Of a stretch of 46,145 nt of DNA, positions 13,565 to 22,596 are shown piece by piece. The translations under genes and the position numbers were made by a program. The notes under the pieces were generated by a model, which had not been told where the DNA came from, ran no database searches, and saw only the letters and a program-made list of their open reading frames with translations. Source of the DNA: Candidatus Methanoperedens nitratireducens (GTDB taxonomy: Archaea > Halobacteriota > Methanosarcinia > Methanosarcinales > Methanoperedenaceae); contig NZ_FZMP01000228.1 in the NCBI RefSeq assembly GCF_900196725.1, forward strand, positions 1 through 46,145, in the 5' to 3' direction. How positions within the stretch are numbered: position 1 is the first letter of the stretch; each line of letters opens with the position of its first letter.

Positions 13565-15744
13565 CTGATATCGTTATCTGGTGGCTGGCTTTAGAAATAA
13601 TCGGCTTTGCCGCCCTCCCGATCGCCTCATATATCTGCCTTAATTTAAAGGATTACGGGTATTCCATATCCAAGCTCCTGGGATTATTGCTGCTGACTTA
13701 CATAAGCTGGATTATCTCTTTTTTAGCAGGATACTCAACCTATTCTATCGCACTGGCTTTAGGCATCATAGCTGTAGTCTCGCTTATCATCTACCGGAAA
13801 AAAGGTCTTCTTATTGATAAGGACTACGCAATAAAATTCGAAGTATTGTTTCTTCTTGCCTTTTTGAGCTTTGCGGTTATCCGCGCCTACAGCCCTGATA
13901 TTTACTGGACGGGAGGCGAGAAGATCATGGATATGACCTACATAAACAGCCTCCTCAGGACTTCGCAATTTTCCCCTGCCGACCCGTGGATGTCGGGTAC
14001 CTCGATATATTATTACTATTTCGGTTACCTGATAGTTGCCGATCTAATAAAAATATCAGGAGTTCTGCCTTCTATCGCGTTCAACCTTGCTACGGCATCT
14101 TTTTTTGCGCTCTCGCTGACCGCAGCGTTCGGCATTGGATATAACCTTACGGAAAGAATGAAATACGGGGTTATTACGGCTTTTTTTGTAACTCTTGCGG
14201 GAAACCTTGTCGGGTTTTTCCAGTTGGTTGATATTTTATTCATCCAGAAAGGAGGCATGAACGGTACGCTCTCGTTCAATTACTGGACAAGCTCGCGTGT
14301 GATACCCAATACTATCAATGAATTCCCTTTTTTCAGCTTTCTCCATGGCGATGTGCATGCACATATGATCTCAATAGCCTTTCAGCTTCTTATCATACTC
14401 CTCCTGTTGAATGTGATGAAATCCGGAGCGCCAGGTATAGCTTCCATATTGACCCTGGCTTTATCAATCGGCTTCCTGTATCCGTTGAATACGTGGGACT
14501 ACCCGGTTTATCTGTTCCTGGCAGTTTTTGTCCTGACATCTCAATTTTTCTTATCAAAAAAACTATCATTCAAACCGGTAAAAGGTTTCGCTATATTGAC
14601 AGCAGCGATCGGTGCAACAGCAGCGTTCAGCTATCTTCTCTATCTCCCCTACCATGCATCCTACAAAGTTGATAAAACGATCTCTTTTGTTGATTCGGGG
14701 AGAACATCGCTGATATTCTATCTTGCCATCTATGGGGCGTTCATTTACTTATTATACAGTTTTGTTATGTTAAACTATAAAAAATCCGACCTGAAACAGG
14801 GATATTATAATATCTCTCTTATTCTGCCCTCGATAACTGCATCGGTTGTTATATTGATATCGGCAATAGAATTAAAATCATTTATTTCAGATAATGCAAG
14901 CAACCCGAATATCAGCGAGCTTGAGTTGATGATCTTGCTTGTGCCGCTGCTTATTTTATCAGCTATCTCGATGATCAGGGAAAAGGACGGGAACAGGGTT
15001 TTTGTTCTCATTTTGATAATAACAGGTATTTTTATATCCCTTTTCTGCGAATTTTTTTATATAAAAGATGCCCTGGGGAGCGGAAACCCTGCGTATATCC
15101 GTCTGAACACGGTGTTCAAATTATACCTCCAGAACTGGGTTCTGTGGGGAGCTTCGGCAGGAGCTATCGTATTTTATTTCAGGGAGAGTTTTACAGGAAG
15201 GAAGGTGTGGAGCATCATAGCTATAATCCTGGTACTGATGGTCTCCATATACCCTGTTCTCGCAACCATCGGGAAATCAGGAGGTTTCGTAGGCAAATCC
15301 ACGCTTGATGGTGAAGCTTATGTCAGCAAGGAGCATCCCCAGGACTATGAGGCTATACTCTGGTTCAGGAACATAAGCGGGCAGCCCGTTGTGCTTCAGG
15401 CGCCGGGGGACCTATACCAGTGGAACACATATGTGACCGCATTTACCGGTCTTCCTACAGTAATTGGCTGGGCAGGGCATGAGAAGAACTGGAGATACCC
15501 CTGCGGCTATGAGGTAGATTCACGCTGGTCTGATGCAGGTACGATATACACATCGCTTAATTTTGATGAAGTTGATTCGCTTTTGCGAAAGTACAACATA
15601 TCCTATATCTATTTTGGAGATGCTGAGATAAAGAAGTACAGTAGTCCGAAGTTGTTCGAGGCGCATCCTGAGAGATTTGAGAAGGTATTTGATTATGGGG
15701 ATGTGGTTGTTTATAAGGTAAAAACAGGTAACTCTGGAAAATAA
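13555..15744 (+). CDS. DUF2298 / 'chlor_Arch_YYY' polytopic membrane protein
   Basis: A 729-residue protein with about 14 membrane helices, matching the DUF2298 family, seen mostly in archaea and Chloroflexi. The name-giving YYY is visible in TSIYYYYFGYL, preceded by SPDIYWTGGEKIMDMTYINS and SPADPWMSG. The large extracytoplasmic loop after helix 1-4 has acidic residues like GT-C glycosyltransferases, and the soluble C-terminal part (about 560-729: LDGEAYVSKEHPQDYEAILW, PTVIGWAGHEKNWRYP) also resembles GT-C enzymes. It probably uses polyprenyl-phosphate sugar made by the GT2 enzyme upstream. It starts 10 nt inside the GT2 gene. The exact reaction is unknown. Confidence 0.85.
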   Translation: MGLADIVIWWLALEIIGFAALPIASYICLNLKDYGYSISKLLGLLLLTYISWIISFLAGYSTYSIALALGIIAVVSLIIYRKKGLLIDKDYAIKFEVLFLLAFLSFAVIRAYSPDIYWTGGEKIMDMTYINSLLRTSQFSPADPWMSGTSIYYYYFGYLIVADLIKISGVLPSIAFNLATASFFALSLTAAFGIGYNLTERMKYGVITAFFVTLAGNLVGFFQLVDILFIQKGGMNGTLSFNYWTSSRVIPNTINEFPFFSFLHGDVHAHMISIAFQLLIILLLLNVMKSGAPGIASILTLALSIGFLYPLNTWDYPVYLFLAVFVLTSQFFLSKKLSFKPVKGFAILTAAIGATAAFSYLLYLPYHASYKVDKTISFVDSGRTSLIFYLAIYGAFIYLLYSFVMLNYKKSDLKQGYYNISLILPSITASVVILISAIELKSFISDNASNPNISELELMILLVPLLILSAISMIREKDGNRVFVLILIITGIFISLFCEFFYIKDALGSGNPAYIRLNTVFKLYLQNWVLWGASAGAIVFYFRESFTGRKVWSIIAIILVLMVSIYPVLATIGKSGGFVGKSTLDGEAYVSKEHPQDYEAILWFRNISGQPVVLQAPGDLYQWNTYVTAFTGLPTVIGWAGHEKNWRYPCGYEVDSRWSDAGTIYTSLNFDEVDSLLRKYNISYIYFGDAEIKKYSSPKLFEAHPERFEKVFDYGDVVVYKVKTGNSGK

Positions 15745-15834
15745 CCGGATTTTAAATATAATTTTATATTATGAGTGCATCTTATGTAAAATTCATTTTT
15801 AATAAAATCCTTGAGGAGTTCAGGGTGATTTTAA

Positions 15835-16128
15835 ATGAGAACGCTTGAAGAGATAAAAGAGATATTGAAAAAGCAAAAGCCAGCCATAAGAAAGAAATAT
15901 GGTGTAAGAGAAATTGGAATCTTCGGCTCTTATGTGAGAGGAGAACAGAAAAAAAAGAGCGATGTGGACGTTCTGGTTGAGTTTGAAAAGCCAATAAGTC
16001 TTTTGAAATTAGTGAATCTGGAAAACTTCTTAGCCGATCTCATAGATATAAAGGTGGATGTAGTGCCTAAGGAAGATATCAGGTATGAATTAAAAGAGAG
16101 GATTCTGAAGGAAGTAGTGTATGTATGA
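15835..16128 (+). CDS. MNT-type nucleotidyltransferase (MntA-like antitoxin)
   Basis: A 97-residue minimal nucleotidyltransferase. It has the Pol-beta motif IFGSYVRGEQKKKSDVDVLV (GS then D-x-D) and the third acidic strand LIDIKVDVVPKEDI. MntA partners of HepT act as antitoxins by transferring AMP to the HEPN toxin. The ATG at 15835 follows GGGTGA at 15822-15827. Its stop overlaps an ATG (ATGA) exactly as in intact MNT/HEPN pairs, but the HEPN frame ends after 18 codons, so this is an orphan antitoxin unless a partner acts in trans. The related intact pair lies at 35284-35918 on the other strand. TATA-like TTTAAATATAATTTTATATT at about 15751-15770 may be its promoter. Confidence 0.85.
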   Translation: MRTLEEIKEILKKQKPAIRKKYGVREIGIFGSYVRGEQKKKSDVDVLVEFEKPISLLKLVNLENFLADLIDIKVDVVPKEDIRYELKERILKEVVYV

Positions 16129-16181
16129 AGCGAGACGTGTCGCCGTATATTAAAGATATCATCGAGCATATGGAAAAATGA
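16125..16181 (+). pseudogene. Truncated HepT (HEPN toxin) remnant
   Basis: The frame begins ATG AAG CGA GAC and reads MKRDVSPYIKDIIEHMEK before TGA at 16179. This is the usual HepT N-terminus (compare [16 protein letters not shown] at 35631), but the rest, including the catalytic RX4HxY, is missing. The 140 nt that follow, up to leuS, contain no continuation that I can recognise. Confidence 0.7.
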
Positions 16182-16327
16182 AACAAAAGTGCGAATTTTT
16201 ATAAACAGAAGATATCGGATAGAAAATACAATTTCCAGATAGGTTCTAAGTAAAATATCCCCCATTATACTCACAAGTGAATCCCAAACCGTTAAATCTT
16301 TTTACTATCAGGTAGTGCAAAGTGCGA

Positions 16328-19183
16328 ATGAAAGAACGTTACAACCCGCATGAAATCGAGGAAAAGTGGCAGCGCAAGTGGCAGGAAGCCAGAATATTCC
16401 AGCCTGAGCCTGATGAAAGGGAGAAGTTTTTCATAACAATCCCTTACCCTTACTTAAACGGCAACCTTCATGCAGGTCATACCAGGACTTTCACCATCGG
16501 TGATGTAGTTGCGCGGTACAAACGGATGCTGGGCTGCAACGTGCTGTTCCCGATGGGGTTTCATGCTACAGGGACGCCGATTGTGGGGCTGGCGGAACAG
16601 ATCCAGAAAAAAGACCCTGAGACAATAAGGGTGTATAACCAGCTTCACGGAATACCGCTTGATGTCCTGGAGACCATCCAGACACCTCTGCAAATAGTAG
16701 AATATTTCAGCATAGAAGCGGAGGCTGCCATGAAAAGCATTGGCTTCTCTATTGACTGGCGAAGAAGATTCACGACCACAGATCCCCATTACCAGAAGTT
16801 CATAACATGGCAGTTCAACCTTCTCCATGCAAAAGACAAAGTTGTAAAAGGGGCGCATCCAGTCAGATGGTGCCCGAACGACCAGAACCCTGTCGAAGAC
16901 CACGATATCCTGAGAGGAGAGGATGCCACCATAATCGAATACACCCTGATAAAATTCAAACTCAACGATGATATCCTTCCCTGCGCAACGCTGCGCCCTG
17001 AGACCGTGTTCGGGGTCACGAACCTCTGGGTAAACCCGAAGAACCATCATGTAAGGATAAAAGTCAATGATGAGACCTGGGTTGTCAGCAAAGAAGCGTA
17101 TGAGAAGCTTAAATTCACGGATAAGAAAGTAGAATTTCTGGAAGATGCCAATGCCGGCGAACTGATAGGCAAAAAAGTGAAAAATCCGGTTACAGGTTCT
17201 TCCATTCTGATACTTCCCGCCTCATTCGTAAGCCCGGCGAACGGAAGCGGCATTGTCATGAGCGTACCGGCACATGCGCCATACGATTACCTTGCGCTTC
17301 GCGATCTAAAGGGTGCAGACTTAACTGAATACGGCATCACGGAGGACGTTTCCACAATACAACTAATCTCTCTAATTAAAGTACCCGAATACGGGAAATA
17401 CCCGGCAGTGGATGCTGTCAACGAGCTAAAAGTGAAAGACCAGAACGACCCCAAGGCAGAAGAAGCCACCAAGCTCGTGTACAGGCGGGAATTCCACGGC
17501 GGCATGCTCACCGAGACCACGGGTAAATATGCAGGCATGGCTGTCTCAAAGATCAAAGACGTGCTGACACAGGACCTTATTTCCGAAGGGGTGGCTGATG
17601 TTTTCTATGAGTTCAGCGAGCAGCCCGTGATATGCAGGTGCGGAGCTACATGTGTCATAAAAATGGTCGAAAACCAGTGGTTTTTGAATTATTCGGACCC
17701 CGCATGGAAAGCGCTTGTCTACAGATGTCTTGAAAAAATGCAGATAATCCCGCCTGAGCTAAGGGTGGATTTTGAGAACAAGGTGGACTGGCTGAAGGAT
17801 AAAGCCTGCGCACGGCGAAAAGGGCTCGGAACAAGGCTTCCCTGGGACCCTGAATGGATGATCGAATCGCTCGGGGACTCAACAATATACATGAGCTATT
17901 ATATCCTTGCTAAATACCTTGATAAGATCAAGCCTGAACAATTAAAAGAAGATTTTTTTAACTACTACCTGCTGGATGAAGGCACGCCTGAAGCCGCTGC
18001 GTCAAAGACCGGGATGGATGTCGACCTCATTAAAAGGATAAGGCAGGATTTTGAATACTGGTATCCGGTTGACCTGCGCTCGTCAGGGAAAGACCTGATA
18101 CCCAATCATCTTTTGTTCTTCCTATTTCACCATGTTGCGATATTCCCCGAAAAATACTGGCCCTGCGCCATAGCCATCAACGGCTTTGTTTCGCTTGAAG
18201 GGCAGAAGATGAGCAAATCCAAGGGACCCCTGCTCACTTTGAAATCCGCGGTTAACGAGTACGGCGCTGATATCACCCGCCTCTATATCCTGAGCACGGC
18301 AGAGCATGTCCAGGATGCTGACTGGAGGAAAGCTGATGTTGATGCCACAAGAAAACAGGTTGAGAGGTTCTATAAAATAGCATACGATATCATCAGTGCA
18401 GAGGATGCAGGCGAATTAAAACTGATCGACAGGTGGATGCTGAGTAAACTACAGTACAGGATACAGGAGACCACTGATGCTCTTAACAAAATACAGACAA
18501 GAAGAGCGGTCCAGAACGCCTTCTACCTGCTCATGAACGATATAAAATGGTACGAACGCAGGGGGGGCGGCGCTGCGCGAAAACAGATACTGAGCGCCTG
18601 GATCAGGTTAATGGCGCCATTTACACCCCATATATGCGAGGAGATAGAGGAAGAGATGGACGGGAGTTTTATCTCCCAGGCAGAATTCCCGAAGGCAGAC
18701 CCGGCTCTTATAGACAGGAGCGCCGAGCTTGCAGAAGAGATAACGAGCAATACGCTCAGGGATATGGAAGAGATCATCAGGCTTATTAGGATAAAACCTA
18801 AGAGGATAATCCTGTATACATCCGCATCATGGAAAAAAATGGTGCTAAGGAGAGCCATAAGACTTAAAAGAGAGAACAACCTTGACATGAAGAACCTTAT
18901 GAACGCACTTATGAGCGACCCTGCAATGAGAGGGCAGGCAAAGGAAATACCCAAATTCGCTCAAAAGGTAATTACCGATATCCAGGGAATGGAGCCTGAA
19001 CTGATGAATTCACTGCTTGAGGTGGATTTTGATGAGACTTCTGCCTTAAACGAAGCCAGGGATTTCTTAAGCCAGGCTGTAGGATGCAGTATAGAAATAT
19101 ACAGCGCGGATGCGCCTGAGTACGACCCGCAGGGGAAAAGCCGTTTCGCATCCCCGATGAGACCTGCAATATATATCGAATAA
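16328..19183 (+). CDS. leuS: Leucyl-tRNA synthetase, archaeal type
   Basis: A 951-residue class I synthetase that charges tRNA-Leu. The HIGH-type motif is PYPYLNGNLHAGHT near residues 40-53, the KMSKS motif is GQKMSKSKGPLL near 628, and the CP1 editing domain lies between (CATLRPETVFGVTNLW and GSGIVMSVPAHAPYDYLAL). Length and domain order are those of the archaeal/eukaryotic form: the C-terminal anticodon-binding region is followed by an extra C-terminal domain. The start is ATG 16328 or in-frame GTG 16322; neither has a good SD. TATA-like GTTAAATCTTTT at about 16291-16302 suggests a short leader. It is expressed alone; the downstream signalling operon has its own promoter. Confidence 0.95.
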   Translation: MKERYNPHEIEEKWQRKWQEARIFQPEPDEREKFFITIPYPYLNGNLHAGHTRTFTIGDVVARYKRMLGCNVLFPMGFHATGTPIVGLAEQIQKKDPETIRVYNQLHGIPLDVLETIQTPLQIVEYFSIEAEAAMKSIGFSIDWRRRFTTTDPHYQKFITWQFNLLHAKDKVVKGAHPVRWCPNDQNPVEDHDILRGEDATIIEYTLIKFKLNDDILPCATLRPETVFGVTNLWVNPKNHHVRIKVNDETWVVSKEAYEKLKFTDKKVEFLEDANAGELIGKKVKNPVTGSSILILPASFVSPANGSGIVMSVPAHAPYDYLALRDLKGADLTEYGITEDVSTIQLISLIKVPEYGKYPAVDAVNELKVKDQNDPKAEEATKLVYRREFHGGMLTETTGKYAGMAVSKIKDVLTQDLISEGVADVFYEFSEQPVICRCGATCVIKMVENQWFLNYSDPAWKALVYRCLEKMQIIPPELRVDFENKVDWLKDKACARRKGLGTRLPWDPEWMIESLGDSTIYMSYYILAKYLDKIKPEQLKEDFFNYYLLDEGTPEAAASKTGMDVDLIKRIRQDFEYWYPVDLRSSGKDLIPNHLLFFLFHHVAIFPEKYWPCAIAINGFVSLEGQKMSKSKGPLLTLKSAVNEYGADITRLYILSTAEHVQDADWRKADVDATRKQVERFYKIAYDIISAEDAGELKLIDRWMLSKLQYRIQETTDALNKIQTRRAVQNAFYLLMNDIKWYERRGGGAARKQILSAWIRLMAPFTPHICEEIEEEMDGSFISQAEFPKADPALIDRSAELAEEITSNTLRDMEEIIRLIRIKPKRIILYTSASWKKMVLRRAIRLKRENNLDMKNLMNALMSDPAMRGQAKEIPKFAQKVITDIQGMEPELMNSLLEVDFDETSALNEARDFLSQAVGCSIEIYSADAPEYDPQGKSRFASPMRPAIYIE

Positions 19184-19243
19184 GGCCTTAAATAATCTAA
19201 TTAGAAATCTCAAATCGGTTATCAATCCGACCGGAAAGGAACT

Positions 19244-19253
19244 AAAATATTTA
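19244..19253 (+). promoter_or_regulatory. TATA-box promoter of the Roadblock-KaiC signalling operon
   Basis: AAAATATTTA preceded by a purine-rich BRE-like AGGAACT. The ATG of the first gene is 38 nt downstream, leaving a short leader with GGTGA at 19283. Confidence 0.5.
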
Positions 19254-19290
19254 TCTGATAAAGTTGAGTAGTATATTATTGCTGGTGAAC

Positions 19291-19656
19291 ATGACCACAA
19301 CGGAAATGCTTGAGAAGATTTTAAATGACCTCAAATACATCGGAGGTATAGAAGCCTCGGCTGTGGCAAGCAGGGATGGTTTACTTATCTCCTCAACTGT
19401 TCCCCGCAAGTTCCATGCAGATACGTTCGTAGCCATGGCCGCTACAATGCTGGGAGCCGCGGAAACTGCAACAACAGAACTCGGAAAGGGCATTCCGGAA
19501 AGAATTATTGTAGAATCAAAGCACGGAAAAATAATCGCAACAGGAGCGGGCCCAAAAGCGCTGCTTCTGGTTATGACCGAACCGAACGCAAGTCTCGGAT
19601 TAATCCTGGTAGAGGTAGTAAAAGCGTCCGAGAAAATAAAAGAAGTGCTGGGGTAA
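19291..19656 (+). CDS. Roadblock/LC7 domain protein (MglB-like)
   Basis: A 121-residue protein that is a single Roadblock/LC7 domain: LEKILNDLKYIGGIEASAVA, SRDGLLISSTVP, a central amphipathic helix (AMAATMLGAAETATTEL), then RIIVESKHGKIIATGAGP and LLLVMTEPNASLGLILVEV. Such proteins dimerise and regulate or scaffold NTPases, as MglB does for the GTPase MglA; no MglA-like GTPase is nearby, so the partner here may be the KaiC-like ATPase that starts 5 nt downstream. The frame opens earlier at 19264, but ATG 19291 is preceded by GGTGAAC and fits the family length. It is the first gene of the operon. Confidence 0.85.
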   Translation: MTTTEMLEKILNDLKYIGGIEASAVASRDGLLISSTVPRKFHADTFVAMAATMLGAAETATTELGKGIPERIIVESKHGKIIATGAGPKALLLVMTEPNASLGLILVEVVKASEKIKEVLG

Positions 19657-19661
19657 ATAAT

Positions 19662-21104
19662 ATGAAACAGGTAGCGACAGGAGTAACAGGTCTTGATAAT
19701 ATCCTGGAAGGAGGGTTCCTGCGACCATCAACTATATTGATAGCAGGCACCGCAGGGACGGGAAAAACTACCTTTGTGATGCAGTCCATCTTTAATGCGG
19801 CGAGAAACGAAGAAGTATGCATGTATATTACTGCGCTCTCAGAGCCTATTGCCATGATCAATAATTTCATGTCAAAATTCTCTTTCTATAACATTTCATT
19901 ACTGGGGAAAGGCAATGTGAAATACGTGCCCATCGATATCGAAACGATCCATAAAGGCTCAAAAGCGATAATTGACGAAATGGAAAGGAACATAGAAGTG
20001 ATCAAGCCTGATAGGATCGTTATCGACCCTGCTAACGTGTTCGTATACGGACTTGATGAGGAATCCCAGCGCCAGTTCTATTATGATTTTTTCACAAGCA
20101 TGAAGGGATGGAACTCCCTTGTCCTGTTAACAGGCGAATTTACCTCTGATACGCTTGTTAAAAGCACGCTGAGCTACCTGGTCGATGGCGTCATCCATAT
20201 CAGCAACGAACCATTTTTAGACCGGAACGTGCGTTACCTCAATGTTCTCAAAATGAGGGGACAGGATTTTCACGGAGGCAAGCATTCATGTAAAATAACA
20301 AAAGACGGGTTCATGGTGTTTCCAAGGGTATCCCCTGCAGTCAGAACATCCGTATCAAAAGAACGGTTATCCACGGGGATAAAAGGTCTTGACCAGATGA
20401 CAAGTGGCGGATTTAACCGGGGCTCGTCAATATTGATCTCAGGTTCGAGCGGGACTGGTAAAACAACGATCGGAACACAGTTCATTGTGGACGGCCTGTT
20501 AAAAAAGGAGCCCGGCGTAATAGTCTCTTTTGAGGAAGATGCGCTGCAGATACGTGAGAATTCTAAAGTGTTCGGCTGGAACCTGGAAGAGCATGAGAAG
20601 AATGACCTCTTCAGGATAATATCCCCTGTTGGATCCGATGTCCATGAACTGGCGCTCCAGCTTTACGAGACAATTGAAAAAATAAATGCCAGGCGTTTGC
20701 TGTTTGACGGTACAGGCAAGCTGAACAGGATAATGCCCCAGTTTATACCGTTTCCGGAATACATGGACAATATTATCAATAACGTAAAAAATAAAAATGT
20801 AACAGCCATATACACAAATGAAACCTCGAACCTGACAGGGACTACGCAGATCACAGGTACAGGGATATCCCCAACAATGGATACTGTTATCCTGCTGCGG
20901 TACGTGGAGATAAGGAGCGAAATGCGAAAAGCGCTCTCGGTGCTCAAGATGAGGGGCAGCGATCACGATAAGGATATAAGAGAACTTATCATCACCAAGA
21001 AAGGTGCTGAAATAAGACTGCCGTTCAGCGAATATTCAGGCTTATTATCAGGAAGCCCCATGAAGACATTATCTGATGCTTTCGTAGAAGCTTTCAGAAA
21101 ATAA
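19662..21104 (+). CDS. Double-domain KaiC-like RecA-family ATPase
   Basis: A 480-residue protein with two RecA/KaiC domains. Domain 1 has Walker A GTAGTGKTT (residues 29-37) and Walker B-like DRIVIDPANVF. Domain 2 has SGSSGTGKTT (near 263) and the catalytic Glu pair VSFEEDAL. In domain 1 the corresponding site reads ALSEP with only one Glu, so the two domains probably differ in ATPase activity. Both end in the family motif LKMRG. KaiC-like proteins form hexamers and act as signalling ATPases/autokinases; this is not a proven clock protein, as no KaiA or KaiB is present. It follows the Roadblock gene by 5 nt and precedes two small membrane proteins by 5 nt. Confidence 0.9.
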   Translation: MKQVATGVTGLDNILEGGFLRPSTILIAGTAGTGKTTFVMQSIFNAARNEEVCMYITALSEPIAMINNFMSKFSFYNISLLGKGNVKYVPIDIETIHKGSKAIIDEMERNIEVIKPDRIVIDPANVFVYGLDEESQRQFYYDFFTSMKGWNSLVLLTGEFTSDTLVKSTLSYLVDGVIHISNEPFLDRNVRYLNVLKMRGQDFHGGKHSCKITKDGFMVFPRVSPAVRTSVSKERLSTGIKGLDQMTSGGFNRGSSILISGSSGTGKTTIGTQFIVDGLLKKEPGVIVSFEEDALQIRENSKVFGWNLEEHEKNDLFRIISPVGSDVHELALQLYETIEKINARRLLFDGTGKLNRIMPQFIPFPEYMDNIINNVKNKNVTAIYTNETSNLTGTTQITGTGISPTMDTVILLRYVEIRSEMRKALSVLKMRGSDHDKDIRELIITKKGAEIRLPFSEYSGLLSGSPMKTLSDAFVEAFRK

Positions 21105-21109
21105 CCAAT

Positions 21110-21391
21110 ATGTTAAACATTTCGCTTCAAAATCTCATTGAAATATATGCATGGACCGTAGCGGGCATTATAATGATATTTATAACCGTAATTGCCAAAT
21201 TTTATCAAAAAAAGTTCGGCATAAAGACCTTTTATTATTTTTACGTTTTTCCGATATTGGTTCTTTTTACAGCAGCTTTTCATCTATTTTCCTATGACTC
21301 GTATCTGTCCGAATCAATAGAACTCATAGGTTCTATCGGTTCTTTCCTGGCAAGCTTTTTCCTGTACAGGCTTATGGTAGGTGTAAAATGA
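21110..21391 (+). CDS. Small 3-TM membrane protein, first of a related pair
   Basis: A 93-residue protein with three hydrophobic helices (about 13-30, 42-60, 70-88). The sequence between helices 1 and 2, KKFGIKTFYYFYVFP, matches MGMKKYYYMYYLG in the next gene, so the two look like an old duplication. No named family is recognised. Its ATG lies 5 nt after the KaiC-like gene and it overlaps the next frame by 4 nt, so it is translated with both. It might anchor the KaiC/Roadblock proteins to the membrane or serve as an accessory to the sensor kinase; both are inferences from position. Confidence 0.7.
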   Translation: MLNISLQNLIEIYAWTVAGIIMIFITVIAKFYQKKFGIKTFYYFYVFPILVLFTAAFHLFSYDSYLSESIELIGSIGSFLASFFLYRLMVGVK

Positions 21392-21681
21392 GCTGGGAAC
21401 TGCTCGATATCACATCCTTTATTTTATTTACATTGATATTTTATTTTTTAGGTGTACTCAGCAAGCGGCTGGGCGAAGTCATGGGTATGAAAAAATATTA
21501 CTATATGTATTATCTGGGTATGGCTCTTATGTTATCAGGTTCGGTTGTAATGACTCCATTCTTCAATATTGGAAATCCCAAGCTGTATGGGTATGCTTTG
21601 TTCGCGCTCGGTTTAACTGCCGGATTGATCGCATCAATAAAATACTGGGGATGGCTGTTCAAGGAGCTTTTTAAAGGATAA
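21388..21681 (+). CDS. Small 3-TM membrane protein, second of a related pair
   Basis: A 97-residue protein with three hydrophobic helices (about 8-25, 38-58, 68-88). It has the same aromatic-rich YYYMYY loop as its upstream neighbour and ends with the short amphipathic tail WLFKELFKG. The ATGA overlap with the preceding gene and a 3-nt gap to the PhnD-like lipoprotein place it in the middle of the signalling operon. The likely product is a heterodimeric membrane partner of the 93-residue protein. No enzymatic motif is visible. I do not recognise a family for it. Confidence 0.7.
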   Translation: MSWELLDITSFILFTLIFYFLGVLSKRLGEVMGMKKYYYMYYLGMALMLSGSVVMTPFFNIGNPKLYGYALFALGLTAGLIASIKYWGWLFKELFKG

Positions 21682-21684
21682 TCA

Positions 21685-22596
21685 ATGAGAAATATATATT
21701 TAATAATTTTTATTATAGTAATAGTAACATCGGGTTGTATTGAAAAACATGAGATAGTGGACCTGAGCCTCGTCCAGGAGCCGGATATCAGGGAAAATGA
21801 TCCTGCGGTTATCGTTGCTATTGCCCCGGTGGTATCCCAGAAAGAGTCCTATGTATATTATGAGGACATGATACAGTATATCTCCAGAAAATTGGGAGGA
21901 CCTGTAAGGATAGTGCAGAGACGTACATATCTGGAAATAAACGATCTGATACGGAACAATGAGATAGATTTTGCCTTTGTGAGCAGCGGTCCGTATATTG
22001 AAGGCAATTCGAAGTTCGGTATGAAGCTTCTTGTAGTGCCTGAGGTAGATGGAAAAACAACATATAATTCCTACATAATTGTTCCCAGGAACAGCAGCTA
22101 CACTAACCTGCTCGACCTGCGCGGCAGGAGGTTTGCGTTCTCAGACCCTTTATCAAATTCGGGAAAGCTTTATCCTGCATACAGGCTTTTTCTCATCAAT
22201 GAAACGCCCGAATTTTTTTTTGGGAGAGGTGAAAAAGGGAGATATAACTATTTTTATACTTACAGCCATGACAACTCCGTTATTGCCATAGCAGAAAAAC
22301 TGGCAGATGGTGCAGCGGTGGACAGCCTGACATATGATTATATGAAGAATACAAAACCTGAAATCGTATCAAAAACAAGAATAATTGAAGTTTCGCCTCC
22401 TTTTGGAAATCCTCCTGTAGTAGTCCCGAAAGATATAAATCCGTTTTTAGAGAAAAGGCTTAAGGATATTTTCTTGAATATGGATAAAGATGAAGAAGGC
22501 AGGAAGATACTATCCAGGATAATGATAGATAGATTTGTAAATATAAACGATAATGCCTATGATACCATCAGAGGAATGAGGGAAGAAATCAAATGA
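21685..22596 (+). CDS. PhnD-like phosphate/phosphonate-type substrate-binding lipoprotein
   Basis: A 303-residue lipoprotein with the signal YLIIFIIVIVTSGC, whose lipobox Cys is at residue 18. The mature part is a type 2 periplasmic-binding fold of the PhnD group: VIVAIAPVVSQKESYVYYED, then MIQYISRKLGGPVRIVQR, IDFAFVSSGPYIE, and LLDLRGRRFAFSDPLSNSGK with the ligand-gripping SDPxSxSG. No ABC permease or ATPase gene accompanies it, so transport is unlikely. Its end overlaps the start of the membrane histidine kinase by 4 nt. PhnD-like domains act as extracellular sensors for kinases in several bacteria, and this protein is best read as a ligand-binding partner of that kinase. The ligand is unknown; phosphonate is not implied. 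Confidence 0.85.
   Translation: MRNIYLIIFIIVIVTSGCIEKHEIVDLSLVQEPDIRENDPAVIVAIAPVVSQKESYVYYEDMIQYISRKLGGPVRIVQRRTYLEINDLIRNNEIDFAFVSSGPYIEGNSKFGMKLLVVPEVDGKTTYNSYIIVPRNSSYTNLLDLRGRRFAFSDPLSNSGKLYPAYRLFLINETPEFFFGRGEKGRYNYFYTYSHDNSVIAIAEKLADGAAVDSLTYDYMKNTKPEIVSKTRIIEVSPPFGNPPVVVPKDINPFLEKRLKDIFLNMDKDEEGRKILSRIMIDRFVNINDNAYDTIRGMREEIK

Noticed and set aside
19662-21104. A true circadian clock KaiC
   Set aside because: No KaiA or KaiB genes nearby, domain 1 lacks the second catalytic Glu, and KaiC-like proteins without clock function are common in archaea.
21685-22596. Phosphonate ABC transporter component
   Set aside because: The fold is PhnD-like but there are no phnC/phnE genes; the neighbours are a kinase and membrane proteins, so a sensor is more likely.
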